From NCBI RefSeq assembly GCF_017352135.1, contig NZ_CP071454.1, positions 2,381,001-2,445,000 on the forward strand: a stretch of DNA of 64,000 bases, read 5' to 3'. Origin of the DNA: Rhizobium lentis. GTDB taxonomy: Bacteria > Pseudomonadota > Alphaproteobacteria > Rhizobiales > Rhizobiaceae. The notes beneath the pieces are model-generated. The model saw only the letters and a program-made list of their open reading frames with translations. It did no database searches and was not told the DNA's origin. Positions within the stretch are counted from its first letter, which is position 1, and each line of letters starts with the position of its first letter. The translations under genes and the position numbers were made by a program. Positions 53,339-61,902 of this stretch are shown here, one piece after another.

Positions 53339-53832
53339 AAACCGAAGTGGCTCCTTCGCACGGCTTCGCTGCTGCCGCTGCCTCCCTCGTCACACGCGCG
53401 GAAGGCCTGCTCGCCTCCGTTCCCAGTTCGCTGCCGCTGCTGGGGCTGCGTTTTGCGCTGGCTATCCCCTTCTTCAAGTCGGGGCTGACGAAATGGGACG
53501 GCTTCCTGACGCTTTCGTCAGGCGCGAAATATCTTTTCGAGCAGGAGTTCAGGCTTCATATCTTCGGCAGTGCAATTGCCTACCCGTTTCCTCTGACGAT
53601 GGCAACGGCAGCCGGAATCGCAGAACTGGTCCTGCCTATCTTGTTGATTCTCGGCCTGACCACACGCTTCGCTGCTCTCGGTCTGCTATTGATGACGGCG
53701 ATTATCCAACTCACCATCCCGGATGGCTGGGCCAACTTTCATTTGCCCTGGGCCGCAATGGCGCTGGCCTTGGTCGTGTTCGGTGGGGGCAAGATTGCGG
53801 TTGATCCGTTTGTCATGCCGGGCCGCAAATGA
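53335..53832 (+). CDS. bufD: DoxX family membrane protein
   Basis: A 165-residue protein with four hydrophobic segments: LLGLRFALAIPFFKSG, the pair around TMATAAGIAELVLPILLILG and LGLLLMTAIIQLTI, and a fourth near AAMALALVVFGGG, the usual DoxX topology. DoxX proteins are small integral membrane subunits, and in this operon type the gene is BufD, likely for export or electron supply in peptide maturation; its exact role is unknown. AAAGGAAA precedes the start and it overlaps bufC. It is the last gene of the buf operon; the ArsB-like gene converges on it. Confidence 0.86.
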   Translation: MKTEVAPSHGFAAAAASLVTRAEGLLASVPSSLPLLGLRFALAIPFFKSGLTKWDGFLTLSSGAKYLFEQEFRLHIFGSAIAYPFPLTMATAAGIAELVLPILLILGLTTRFAALGLLLMTAIIQLTIPDGWANFHLPWAAMALALVVFGGGKIAVDPFVMPGRK

Positions 53833-53865
53833 CCTCAGGCTAGCAACTTGTCACGCCTGCGGCAC

Positions 53866-55122
53866 TCAAAGAAGCAGGAGCGACCCCAGAGACAGAATGA
53901 GCGCGGGAAACATGACGACGGTTCCGAGCTTGAGAAATGTCCAGGCGCCGATATGCAGGCCTTCGCGGCGGAGCGCAGACAACCACAGAATCGTCGCCAG
54001 CGACCCCGTCACCGACAGATTGGGTCCGAGATCGACGCCGATCAGAACGGCCCCGGCGATCTTGTCGGAGACACCGGCCGCCTGCACGACGCTACCGGCA
54101 AGCAGGCCCGCCGGAAGATTGTTCACGAGGTTGCAGATCACGCCGACGAGCAGGCCGGCAATGCCGATCGCCTGCGATTGTGAGGCCGAGGCAAGCGAAG
54201 CGAGCTGATGGGAGAGAAGGTTCGTCAAGCCGGTGTGGTCGAGCGACTCGACGATGACGAACAGGCCCCCGACCAGCGGCAGAACGCTCCAGCTGATTCC
54301 CTTTATGGTCTCGGCAGGGCTTTGCCGTGTCAGCATCAGAACGATCGCAGTGGTGATCGTGCCGGCAACAAAGGTCGGCACGCCGAGATCGACATGCATG
54401 GCCGACGCCGCGACAAGGACAATGGCCGTCAGCAGGATGCCCCATCCGGCCAGGCGGGCGCTGCGGGAGAGGGGCGGCCGCTGCGTGTCTGCGGCAAGAG
54501 AATCTTCTGCGAGAGCGCGGCGCTGCGTCCAGTAGAGGCAGAGGAAGGTGGCGACGATCGAAATGATCGACGGCAACATGAATGTCGACAGCCAGCGGGA
54601 GAGCGGCGGCATGTCACCGCCGGCAAAGATCACCAGATTGGCCGGATTGGAAATCGGCAGGACGAAGCTTGCAGCATTGGCGATGAAGGCGCAAATCAGC
54701 AAATAGGGCATCGGGTCCTTGACCCGCGCCGTCCGGCAGGCGGCATAGACGGCCGGCGTCAGCACCACGGCCGTCGCGTCGTTGGAAAGAAAGACGGTGA
54801 CCACCACGCCGACGAGATAGACCAGCACGAAAAGACGCCGCGGTGATCCCTTGGCGTAGGCTGTCGCAATGGCGGCGACCCAGTCGAACAGGCCTTCGCG
54901 CCGGGCAAGTTCAGACAGCAGCATCATGCCGATCAGAAAGAGATAGACATCGCCGCCCTTGGCAACGCCTGCCAGGGCTTCATGGGGTCCGACCAGACGG
55001 AAGGCGAGCAGAAGCAGGGCGCCGAAGACGGCCCAGATCGCTTCCGGCCAGCGAAAGGGACGGACGACGACGCCCATCGCAGTGAGGCCGGCGATACCCC
55101 AGGTCATAGCATGTTCGGTCAT
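53866..55122 (-). CDS. ArsB/NhaD-like (SLC13/ion transporter superfamily) permease
   Basis: A 418-residue polytopic protein of the ion transporter superfamily with about eleven hydrophobic segments. LFLIGMMLLSELARREGLFDW, FLSNDATAVVLTPAVYAACR and FVLPISNPANLVIFAG are the ArsB-type motifs of the two halves, and VICNLVNNLPAGLLAGSV is the mirrored one. It may extrude arsenite or another anion, or transport an organic anion. The start at 55122 lacks a clear ribosome site; 55107 is an alternative. It converges on the buf operon, so it is not part of it, although both could serve metal or metalloid tolerance. Confidence 0.83.
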   Translation of the reverse strand: MTEHAMTWGIAGLTAMGVVVRPFRWPEAIWAVFGALLLLAFRLVGPHEALAGVAKGGDVYLFLIGMMLLSELARREGLFDWVAAIATAYAKGSPRRLFVLVYLVGVVVTVFLSNDATAVVLTPAVYAACRTARVKDPMPYLLICAFIANAASFVLPISNPANLVIFAGGDMPPLSRWLSTFMLPSIISIVATFLCLYWTQRRALAEDSLAADTQRPPLSRSARLAGWGILLTAIVLVAASAMHVDLGVPTFVAGTITTAIVLMLTRQSPAETIKGISWSVLPLVGGLFVIVESLDHTGLTNLLSHQLASLASASQSQAIGIAGLLVGVICNLVNNLPAGLLAGSVVQAAGVSDKIAGAVLIGVDLGPNLSVTGSLATILWLSALRREGLHIGAWTFLKLGTVVMFPALILSLGSLLLL

Positions 55123-55336
55123 TCGGAATCGCGTTCGGTTGGCGCGCGGCAGATCAGCCGCCAAGGTTGGTACAAGAGTTTATCGCCGATCGAATACATG
55201 TTTGCTCGGGCAGTGACAAATCCGTTTATGTTTCGCCAGGGCAATGTCGAATAACATTCATTCGAAAAGTCGCGTCCAGCTTACCGCCGAGTTTCAGACT
55301 GACAGAACGATGTCCGGGTCAACAAGGGCTGTGTTA

Positions 55337-56749
55337 TCACGGCCTCCCGGGGTGGTTGCGAATCCCCCGCTCCGCCTCCGTAGAATCGGACTGTGCATTA
55401 TGCGCAGTCGTATTCGCCAGCACATGGATCGAATTGGGCGATGGCAGATTGATTTCAGCGATCAACCCGCAAGGCGCGGCATTTGCTAACGTCAGCGTTC
55501 CAAAATGGCTTTCGACGATATCCTTCACGATGGAAAGCCCCAAACCGAATCCGCGATCGTTACGCGCAGAATCCAGTTTATAGAACGGTTCCATGACATC
55601 GGCGAGGAATTCCGGAGGGATGCCGGGGCCGTCGTCGGTGACGCTGATGCTGATTGCCCGATCAGGTCTGACATGGAGCTCGACTTTTACGTGCCGGGCG
55701 AACTTGGTGCCGTTATCGATGAGATTTGCGACAGCGCGCTTGAGCGCATGAGGTCTGCACGGATAGGCGAAGCGGTCAGGTCCGCGATAAGAAACCGAAT
55801 AGCCCATATCGGCAAAATCGTTACAGACGGTGTTCATAAGACTCGGCAGGTCGGCTCTCAGCTGGGGTTCTTTCGACGCATCTTTCCTGAGATAGACCAA
55901 AGTTTCGTCGACCATCAGCGCCAAGGCGTCGATGTCCGCCAGCAATGCGGCGCGCAGGGACGGTTCTGTTGAACGTTCGGCCCTGAGGCGCAGACGCGTC
56001 AGCGGCGTTCTCAGATCATGGCTGATGGCACGCAACATGCGCGTGCGCGCTTCGATCATCCCGCGGACGCGGCTCCGCATGTCGTTTAGCGACTTGGCGA
56101 GCGTGCGGACTTCGGGCGGCCCGATTTCGTCGAAGGGGCGTTCCGGGCCTTTATCGGGATCGAGATCGCGGGCCGCCTGAGAAAACCGCTGAAGCGGCGA
56201 AGCGATCATGCGGCTACCGTAGAGGGATAACAGGATGACGGGCACAAACATCGCCATCGTCGCGAGGAAGTCGCTGATTTCGCGATCGGTGATGCGGGAG
56301 TCGGGCACGGCAGGCGGCGGCAGGAAAGCCAAAGCGCGACGTTGATCAACGCCCACGACCAGCACCAGGTTGCCTGTCTCGCTAGCGGCCCGCAGCTTGG
56401 CGTCGACGCCCGCGGAAAGATTTTTTTGGATTTCGGAGCGAAAGTCACCTTCCTCCAACTCCAGTTCCGGGCCCAGCAGTTCTGCCGCTGGCACTTCCTC
56501 GACTTGAAGTCCGGTCCTTCTCGCAGCCTCCAGAATGGCGGTCTCTTGATCCGCGGTCTCGGCAGAGCGGATCATATCGGCAACAAATTCGACGCGCATG
56601 GCAATGGCGCGCGCCTGTGAGACGCTTTCAGGCTCCTTGATTGTCAGGTTTTCGCTGATGATGCCGAGGATGGCGAAAAGAACGACGGGCGCAACGGCAA
56701 GCAGGGCAATCTGCCGGTGGATGGACCCTGCAAAAAATCGCGCCAGCAT
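55337..56749 (-). CDS. Sensor histidine kinase with HAMP domain
   Basis: A 470-residue EnvZ-type kinase. A first membrane span is at about residues 12-30 (IALLAVAPVVLFAILGII), the periplasmic part follows, and the second span is at about 175-195. The HAMP-like region ends before the phosphoacceptor box RAISHDLRTPLTRLRLRAE with H244. NLIDNGTKFA, DDGPGIPPEF and GFGLGLSIV are the N, G1 and G2 ATP-binding motifs. The start at 56749 is preceded by GGAAGG. A likely cognate regulator is the OmpR-type protein beyond the MipA gene, since no regulator gene adjoins it on its own side. Confidence 0.88.
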   Translation of the reverse strand: MLARFFAGSIHRQIALLAVAPVVLFAILGIISENLTIKEPESVSQARAIAMRVEFVADMIRSAETADQETAILEAARRTGLQVEEVPAAELLGPELELEEGDFRSEIQKNLSAGVDAKLRAASETGNLVLVVGVDQRRALAFLPPPAVPDSRITDREISDFLATMAMFVPVILLSLYGSRMIASPLQRFSQAARDLDPDKGPERPFDEIGPPEVRTLAKSLNDMRSRVRGMIEARTRMLRAISHDLRTPLTRLRLRAERSTEPSLRAALLADIDALALMVDETLVYLRKDASKEPQLRADLPSLMNTVCNDFADMGYSVSYRGPDRFAYPCRPHALKRAVANLIDNGTKFARHVKVELHVRPDRAISISVTDDGPGIPPEFLADVMEPFYKLDSARNDRGFGLGLSIVKDIVESHFGTLTLANAAPCGLIAEINLPSPNSIHVLANTTAHNAQSDSTEAERGIRNHPGRP

Positions 56750-56887
56750 CGTCAGCCTTCCTGAGCCGCGGCACAGCCCGATGGTGGCCGGCCTTTTTTT
56801 GCGCTCGCAGCTCCTGCCAATCGGCAAACGGCTCGAAGCGGCAATCACCGCCGCGATCGTATCAATATGTCAGGCGGAACGGTGTTT

Positions 56888-57235
56888 TTATTTGTTAACA
56901 TCATTGTGGAGAGCAAACTGACGCGGCTCCGCGACAGTCTGAACCCGATCGAGAAAGGCGGCTCTGTCGAACAGCGCCGCGTCGACGTTGGGCAGGACAA
57001 AGGCCTGGATGTTGACGACGGGAAGGTTGGAGAGCGTTCGCACCTCGCCGATCTTCGAAGTGATGGTGACGATCACTTTGCAAAGAAACAGTTCCAGCGC
57101 GAGCTTGAGTTCCGACAGGGTGTTTGCGCTCCTCACGTCGAACCCCCTGCTTCGCAGCACTTCGCCGGCAAGGTACGATCCGCGCTGGTCAGGGATGTAG
57201 ACAAGGACAGGAGGGGCAGGGTTTTGGCCGGTCAT
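56888..57235 (-). CDS. Degenerate receiver-like protein of unknown function
   Basis: A 115-residue protein whose layout is like the first half of a response-regulator receiver: PPVLVYIPDQRGSYLAGEVLRSRGF for strand 1 and helix 1, and KVIVTITSKIGEV at the position where the phosphoacceptor Asp normally follows strand 3, but that site is Thr/Ser. It therefore could not be phosphorylated conventionally. It lies 140 bases before the histidine kinase on the same strand, so it may be its upstream partner. The assignment is structural guesswork. Confidence 0.5.
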   Translation of the reverse strand: MTGQNPAPPVLVYIPDQRGSYLAGEVLRSRGFDVRSANTLSELKLALELFLCKVIVTITSKIGEVRTLSNLPVVNIQAFVLPNVDAALFDRAAFLDRVQTVAEPRQFALHNDVNK

Positions 57236-57543
57236 CAGTTAATTCCTCTCGTGGCCGCGCTGGCAGAATAGGAATTTCATTTCAAAGTTGCGTTTCATTT
57301 TATTAAGAGTTGTGTCTTCGGATGCCGAAGCGTCATCCGGTGGATAATTCCGTTCAATTGAGCAGATGTATCAGGCGATCACGTCGATCCAGCCCAGGGC
57401 GAACGCGAGCGCCCGCCCCTCCGGAAGTGTCAAGTCGGGGCTCGGAAACATTTCTTAACAAGACAAAATCCATCCCAAAACGGTTTGCCTGCAGGGTTCG
57501 GCCGGTCGAGGCACCTAACTCGGAAAACACCCAGGAGTGAACT
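57236..57543. other. Divergent promoter region of the degenerate receiver and mipA-like genes
   Basis: No gene seen. TTTCATTT occurs twice, 18 bases apart, at about 57275-57282 and 57293-57300, which could be a direct-repeat binding site for an OmpR-type regulator. The leftward gene starts at 57235 and the rightward one at 57544. Confidence 0.35.
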
Positions 57544-58386
57544 TTGTCTTTTTTGAAGAAGAAAATCAGTTTCATGATTTTATCGATCCTTGTCGGGCCC
57601 CTTTCAGCAGGCGATAGGGCATGGGCGGCGGATCCGAGCGAACTTATCGCCGGTGAACCGCCAACACCCGCGAGCGAGCGTTCCAGCGGTATTCGCGGCA
57701 AGCTTCACGACTGGAATGTCGTTGTTGGAGCTGGCGCGGTGTACGGCCCGAAATTCGAGGGGTCGAAGGATTTCGAGGTCATGCCCGTTCCTCTGGTTTC
57801 CGCAAGCTTTTTCAACGATTACGTCCATGTCGGGCCGACTGGTTTGCTGATCGATATCTACAAGGTGGAGAATTTCAAAATCAGTGCCAGGGGCGGCATG
57901 GAGTTCGGTCGTGACGAAGACGACAGCGATCATTTGAGAGGGCTGGGCGATATCGATTCCGGTGCAAAGATCGGCGGCGTGATATCCTATGAGCTTGGCC
58001 CTATCGAGCTCAGCGCCGGAATTGACAAGATCATGGGCGGCAGCGACGGTGTCACCGGGACATTCGGCGCGGAATATTCCCACATGGTGGGTCAATTCAT
58101 CCTTTCCGCCGGCGCGTCGGCCACGTGGGCGGACAAAAATTACATGAAGTCCTATTTTGGCGTCACGCCCTTGCAGTCGGCAAGGTCTGGACTCGAAACC
58201 TACGATGCAGGCGCGGGGTTCAAACGCATCGACCTCACCGCATCCGTCACTTACCTCGCATCCGAGCACTGGTTCATCCGCGGCCAGGCCGAACTGGGAA
58301 TCGTGACCGGCGACGCGCGCAACAGCCCGGTGGTTCAGAAAGAGACCCAGCCTTCGGTCATGATGTTCGTCGGCTACAAATTCTAA
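57544..58386 (+). CDS. MipA/OmpV family outer-membrane protein
   Basis: A 280-residue exported beta-barrel-like protein: a signal peptide (about residues 1-29, ending RAWAAD), alternating strands such as WNVVVGAGAVYGPKFEGSKDFEVMP with the MipA start motif, and a terminal aromatic strand VMMFVGYKF ending in Phe as expected for outer-membrane insertion. MipA/OmpV proteins act as scaffolds or porin-like proteins. Translation starts at TTG, with CCAGGAGTGA before it. It precedes an OmpR-type regulator and is divergent from the degenerate receiver and kinase genes. Confidence 0.87.
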   Translation: MSFLKKKISFMILSILVGPLSAGDRAWAADPSELIAGEPPTPASERSSGIRGKLHDWNVVVGAGAVYGPKFEGSKDFEVMPVPLVSASFFNDYVHVGPTGLLIDIYKVENFKISARGGMEFGRDEDDSDHLRGLGDIDSGAKIGGVISYELGPIELSAGIDKIMGGSDGVTGTFGAEYSHMVGQFILSAGASATWADKNYMKSYFGVTPLQSARSGLETYDAGAGFKRIDLTASVTYLASEHWFIRGQAELGIVTGDARNSPVVQKETQPSVMMFVGYKF

Positions 58387-58466
58387 CCGTGGCCGCTTTC
58401 AACGATACGCACACATTTTTCTGATAAACAGTAAGCCGGATGTTTTCCCGGATTCAGGCGACGGAT

Positions 58467-59213
58467 ATGAGTAATATTGCAGTCAATTCACCCATGCAGG
58501 CTTCCGTCCGCGTCCTGATCGTCGAGGACGACCGTGATATTGCGAGCATGTTGGTCGACCTCATGAAAGATGCCGGCTATGGCGCCGAAGCGGTCGGCTC
58601 CGCCATGGAAATGGACCGCCTTCTGAAGAGGAAGGAGTTTCAGCTCATCGTCCTCGACGGCATGCTTCCGGGCGAGGACGGCTTCAGCATTTGCCGGCGG
58701 ATCAGATCCGCCAATACCGTTCCGATTCTCATGCTGACGGCGCTGACGAAGGAGGTCGACCGAGTGATCGGACTGGAGCTTGGGGCCGACGACTACGTCA
58801 CGAAACCCTTCAATTCCAGGGAACTGCTGGCGAGGATCAGGGCGCTCTTGCGGCGCTCTTCCTATTCCATGCAGGTCAAGCCGGTTCAGGAGGCGATGAC
58901 CTTTGCCGGCTGGCGCATCGACCCCGTCACGCGCGAACTGACCGACAGCGATGGGGTTCATGTGTCGCTGACAACGGCAGAATTCGACGTCCTGCTGGTG
59001 TTCTGCCAGAACCCGCGGCAGGTCATGAACCGCCAGGAAATCCTTGCCCGTACCCATGCAGGATCAGCCGGGCCGGTCGAGCGCAGTATCGACGTCCATG
59101 TCAGCCGTGTCCGGCAAAAGATCGAGCCCGACTACAAAGAGCCGACATTCATCAAGACGGTACGGCTGGGTGGTTATATCTTCACGCCTGAAGTTTCGCT
59201 GGCGCGGGATTGA
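58467..59213 (+). CDS. OmpR-family response regulator
   Basis: A 248-residue regulator. The receiver domain starts with VRVLIVEDDRDIASML, the phosphoacceptor is D64 in LIVLDGMLPGEDG, and DDYVTKPFNSRELL has the conserved Lys. The C-terminal winged-helix domain includes LTTAEFDVLLVFCQNP and IDVHVSRVRQKIEPDY. An in-frame ATG at 58440 is an alternative start. Gene order (kinase and receiver-like gene leftward, MipA-like and regulator rightward) suggests that it pairs with the kinase at 55337-56749 and controls the MipA-like gene. Confidence 0.9.
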   Translation: MSNIAVNSPMQASVRVLIVEDDRDIASMLVDLMKDAGYGAEAVGSAMEMDRLLKRKEFQLIVLDGMLPGEDGFSICRRIRSANTVPILMLTALTKEVDRVIGLELGADDYVTKPFNSRELLARIRALLRRSSYSMQVKPVQEAMTFAGWRIDPVTRELTDSDGVHVSLTTAEFDVLLVFCQNPRQVMNRQEILARTHAGSAGPVERSIDVHVSRVRQKIEPDYKEPTFIKTVRLGGYIFTPEVSLARD

Positions 59214-59494
59214 TTAGCGAAGCTTCAGCTTGCGGGGGATAGCGCTGGAAACGCCTTGAGCCAGGCTTCTCTTGCTGCTTCAAAAGCAGATCTTCCATTT
59301 GTTTCAAAGGGAAACTGTCGGCGCGCATCGCCGGCGATCAGCGTCTCATGGCGCATATTTTTCTTCTCGAAGGCTTAGCCGACGGCGCTGTCCGGCAATG
59401 GCGGCGACAACAAATCTTAAAAAATCAAAATCCAAGGCAATCGTGAACTGGGATTAATGCGATCAGACGCGATCCGGACGGAGCTCGCGGAGCG
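59214..59494. other. Gap before the patatin-like gene
   Basis: About 280 bases with only weak short frames; one (59272-59457) is low-complexity and has no homolog-like features. No strong promoter or terminator is recognised. Confidence 0.3.
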
Positions 59495-60718
59495 ATGCCC
59501 ACGGCTGGCAGCGCTCTTGCCGCTCCGGCCGAAGACAGGGCGACGATTTTGATTAGACTCATGGCGATCCTGATGCTCGTCCTGATGGCTGGCTGCATGG
59601 CGCCGGATCGGGTTCGCTACAGCGAGACGGCGGCGGTCAACGCTAGGATCGAAGGATTTGGCGATATCCGCACCTATGCGGACACCGGCCGGCAGCTGCC
59701 CGATGCGCGGGCATGGCTGGCGATGCCGAGACATAGGGACGCCAATTATCTTGTCCTGTCCGGCGGCGGCGCCGGCGGAGCCTTCAGCGTCGGAGTCCTG
59801 AAGGCTTGGTCGGATAGGAAAGGACGGCCGGAATTCGATATTGTCAGCGGCGTCAGCACCGGCGCGCTGATTGCGCCTCTGGCTTTCCTTGGCCCAGCCT
59901 ATGACGACACGCTCGTCGATCTCTATACGAGTGGGGTCGCAAAGGAGTTGGTGGACGCAGATTTTCTGCCAAAGGCGCTGCTTGGTTCAAGCCTGCTGAA
60001 GCAGGAGCCGCTGCGCCGGATGGTCGAACGCCATCTCACACAGGAGATCCTGGAAAAAATCGCCGCCGAGCACCGCAAGGGGAGGCGCCTGCTTGTCCTG
60101 ACCTCCAATCTGGATTCGCAGAGACCGGTGGTTTGGAACATGGGCGCCATTGCCGATAGCGGTCAGCCTGATGCACTGAAGCTCTTTCAGGACATCATCA
60201 TAGCCTCCGCGAGCATCCCGGGCGTATTTCCGGCCGTGCTCATCAAGGTCACGGCCGGCGGCGAGGAATTCGAGGAGATGCACTCGGACGGCGGTTCATC
60301 ATCCCAGATCCTGACGATCCCCGAGGGTTGGATGGCGAGCCCGCGCCAGGCGCCGTGGCCGAAGGGCCTGAAGCTGAACATGTATGTCATCGTCAACAAC
60401 GCGCTTGTGCCGGAGTTCTCGACGACGACAAACAATACGCTGGCTGTCATGGCCAGAGCGAGCGCTGCCCTCATCAAGTCCCAGACGCGCAGCGCTTTGG
60501 TCGCCACCTATGTCTATGCCCAGAAGAACGGCATCCGCTTTCGGGTCGCCTCGATCGATAGACAAATCCCCTACAAAATCACCGATCCCTTCAACACCAA
60601 CTATATGCGCGCCGTCTATCACCTCGGCTACGCCGAGATGGCAAGCGGCCGTCTGTGGAAAGACCAGCCGGTCTTTGCCGATCTGGCCGCGGCGAACCCG
60701 CCTCAATCCCCACAATAG
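59495..60718 (+). CDS. Patatin-like phospholipase lipoprotein
   Basis: A 407-residue acyl hydrolase of the patatin type. The oxyanion hole is LSGGGAGGAFSVG (G90 onward), the nucleophile is S121 in SGVSTGALIAP, and the catalytic Asp is in MHSDGGSS near residue 265, so the dyad is complete. A lipobox LMAGC at about residue 31-34 suggests that it is a lipoprotein, with the true start perhaps further downstream (59549 TTG or 59561 ATG). GGAG precedes the ATG at 59495. It probably cleaves membrane phospholipids. Another lipoprotein gene follows at 42 bases. Confidence 0.82.
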   Translation: MPTAGSALAAPAEDRATILIRLMAILMLVLMAGCMAPDRVRYSETAAVNARIEGFGDIRTYADTGRQLPDARAWLAMPRHRDANYLVLSGGGAGGAFSVGVLKAWSDRKGRPEFDIVSGVSTGALIAPLAFLGPAYDDTLVDLYTSGVAKELVDADFLPKALLGSSLLKQEPLRRMVERHLTQEILEKIAAEHRKGRRLLVLTSNLDSQRPVVWNMGAIADSGQPDALKLFQDIIIASASIPGVFPAVLIKVTAGGEEFEEMHSDGGSSSQILTIPEGWMASPRQAPWPKGLKLNMYVIVNNALVPEFSTTTNNTLAVMARASAALIKSQTRSALVATYVYAQKNGIRFRVASIDRQIPYKITDPFNTNYMRAVYHLGYAEMASGRLWKDQPVFADLAAANPPQSPQ

Positions 60719-60759
60719 AGCCGTCCGATCTCAGACATTTTCAACCAAAGGAGAACAAA

Positions 60760-61641
60760 ATGTCACGTCCGCATCCTGCCCACGCCACCGGCCGACGCCT
60801 TTGTAGTCCCGCAACCTCGGCACTCCTGTCCTGGCTGATCGCCTCGGCTGCCGCAGGCTGCGCCGCGGTGCCCCTGGAAGAGGCGCATACGTTGGTATCC
60901 TATGACGGACTGACGTCCAACAACGGCAAGATCACCAAAGCGAAGCTCAAAGTCGATCAGAAGGACCTCGCGGAGGCCAAGACCATCTACATCGAGCCGG
61001 CAATGGTTTCGCCAAAGGCGGGGGCTTCTATCAGGAAGCTTTCAGACTCCGCCCTTGTCGCCAATGTCATCAGTCGGGCTCTTTGCGTCGGCGTCAGCGA
61101 TCGATATCAGGTCGTCGACCGCAGAGAGAACGCCGACGTTGTCGTCCATGCAACCATCACCCGCATTGTGCCGACAAACGCCGGGATGGCTGGCGTGTCG
61201 ACCGCGACTTCGCTGGGTGCGTCGCTGGTTGTTCCGGTTCCCGTGCCTCGGTTGCCGGTGGGTCTCGGAGGCCTTGCGGTCGAGGCCGAGGCGATGGCAA
61301 GAGACGGGAGGCAGCTGGCCGCAATGGTCTGGGCAAAAGGCGCCAACGCCATCACCACGAGCGCACGCATCTCGCAGATCGGGGATGCCTATTCGCTCGC
61401 CTCGAGCTTCGGCAGCGATTTTTCAAAAATGCTCGTCACCGGCAAGACTCCGTATAAGGGGCTGCCCAAATTCCCGTCCGCTCAGAAGATCAAGTCGAGC
61501 CTCGGCGGAAGACCGAAATACCCCGCCTGCGAGCGCTTCGGCCGCTCGCCTGGCGTCAAGGATTTCGCTGCTTCGCAAATTGGCCTGCCACCATCTTGGA
61601 CGGACAAGCGGCCCGCGGTCGTTGGCCAGTGGTCACCGTGA
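60760..61641 (+). CDS. DUF3313-type lipoprotein
   Basis: A 293-residue lipoprotein: the signal ends with ASAAAGCAA, lipidating C34. The mature part contains TIYIEPAMVSPKAG and ADVVVHATITRIVPT, typical of DUF3313 proteins, which form beta-rich periplasmic domains. The function is unknown. AAAGGAGAA is before the start at 60760. It is in the same unit as the patatin-like gene, so the two may cooperate at the outer membrane. Confidence 0.72.
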   Translation: MSRPHPAHATGRRLCSPATSALLSWLIASAAAGCAAVPLEEAHTLVSYDGLTSNNGKITKAKLKVDQKDLAEAKTIYIEPAMVSPKAGASIRKLSDSALVANVISRALCVGVSDRYQVVDRRENADVVVHATITRIVPTNAGMAGVSTATSLGASLVVPVPVPRLPVGLGGLAVEAEAMARDGRQLAAMVWAKGANAITTSARISQIGDAYSLASSFGSDFSKMLVTGKTPYKGLPKFPSAQKIKSSLGGRPKYPACERFGRSPGVKDFAASQIGLPPSWTDKRPAVVGQWSP

Positions 61642-61902
61642 GAGGTCGGCGAGCGACCTTTGCCGAGCCAGCTCGTCCATGCCCTTGTGACCCTGCACCG
61701 CCGGCATCCAGGATGTCGGCGAATTCGTCTGAGCTACTCGGTTGGCGGACGCTGGAAACGCGGTCGGCCTTCTGTGCGGGCGGAATGGTGCTCTGGAAGC
61801 GGCTCCGGGGCGAGCCCCATAGCCCTCCGCCTCCAGGAGTGACCGAAGAGCCCCGGCTGCCGCCGCGAAAGGCTCCCAATTCGAGCAGTTGCCGTCTCTG
61901 CT

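Noticed and set aside
59272..59457. Short plus-strand frame before the patatin gene
   Set aside because: Composition is biased to Arg/Ser/Lys, no ribosome binding site, no family.
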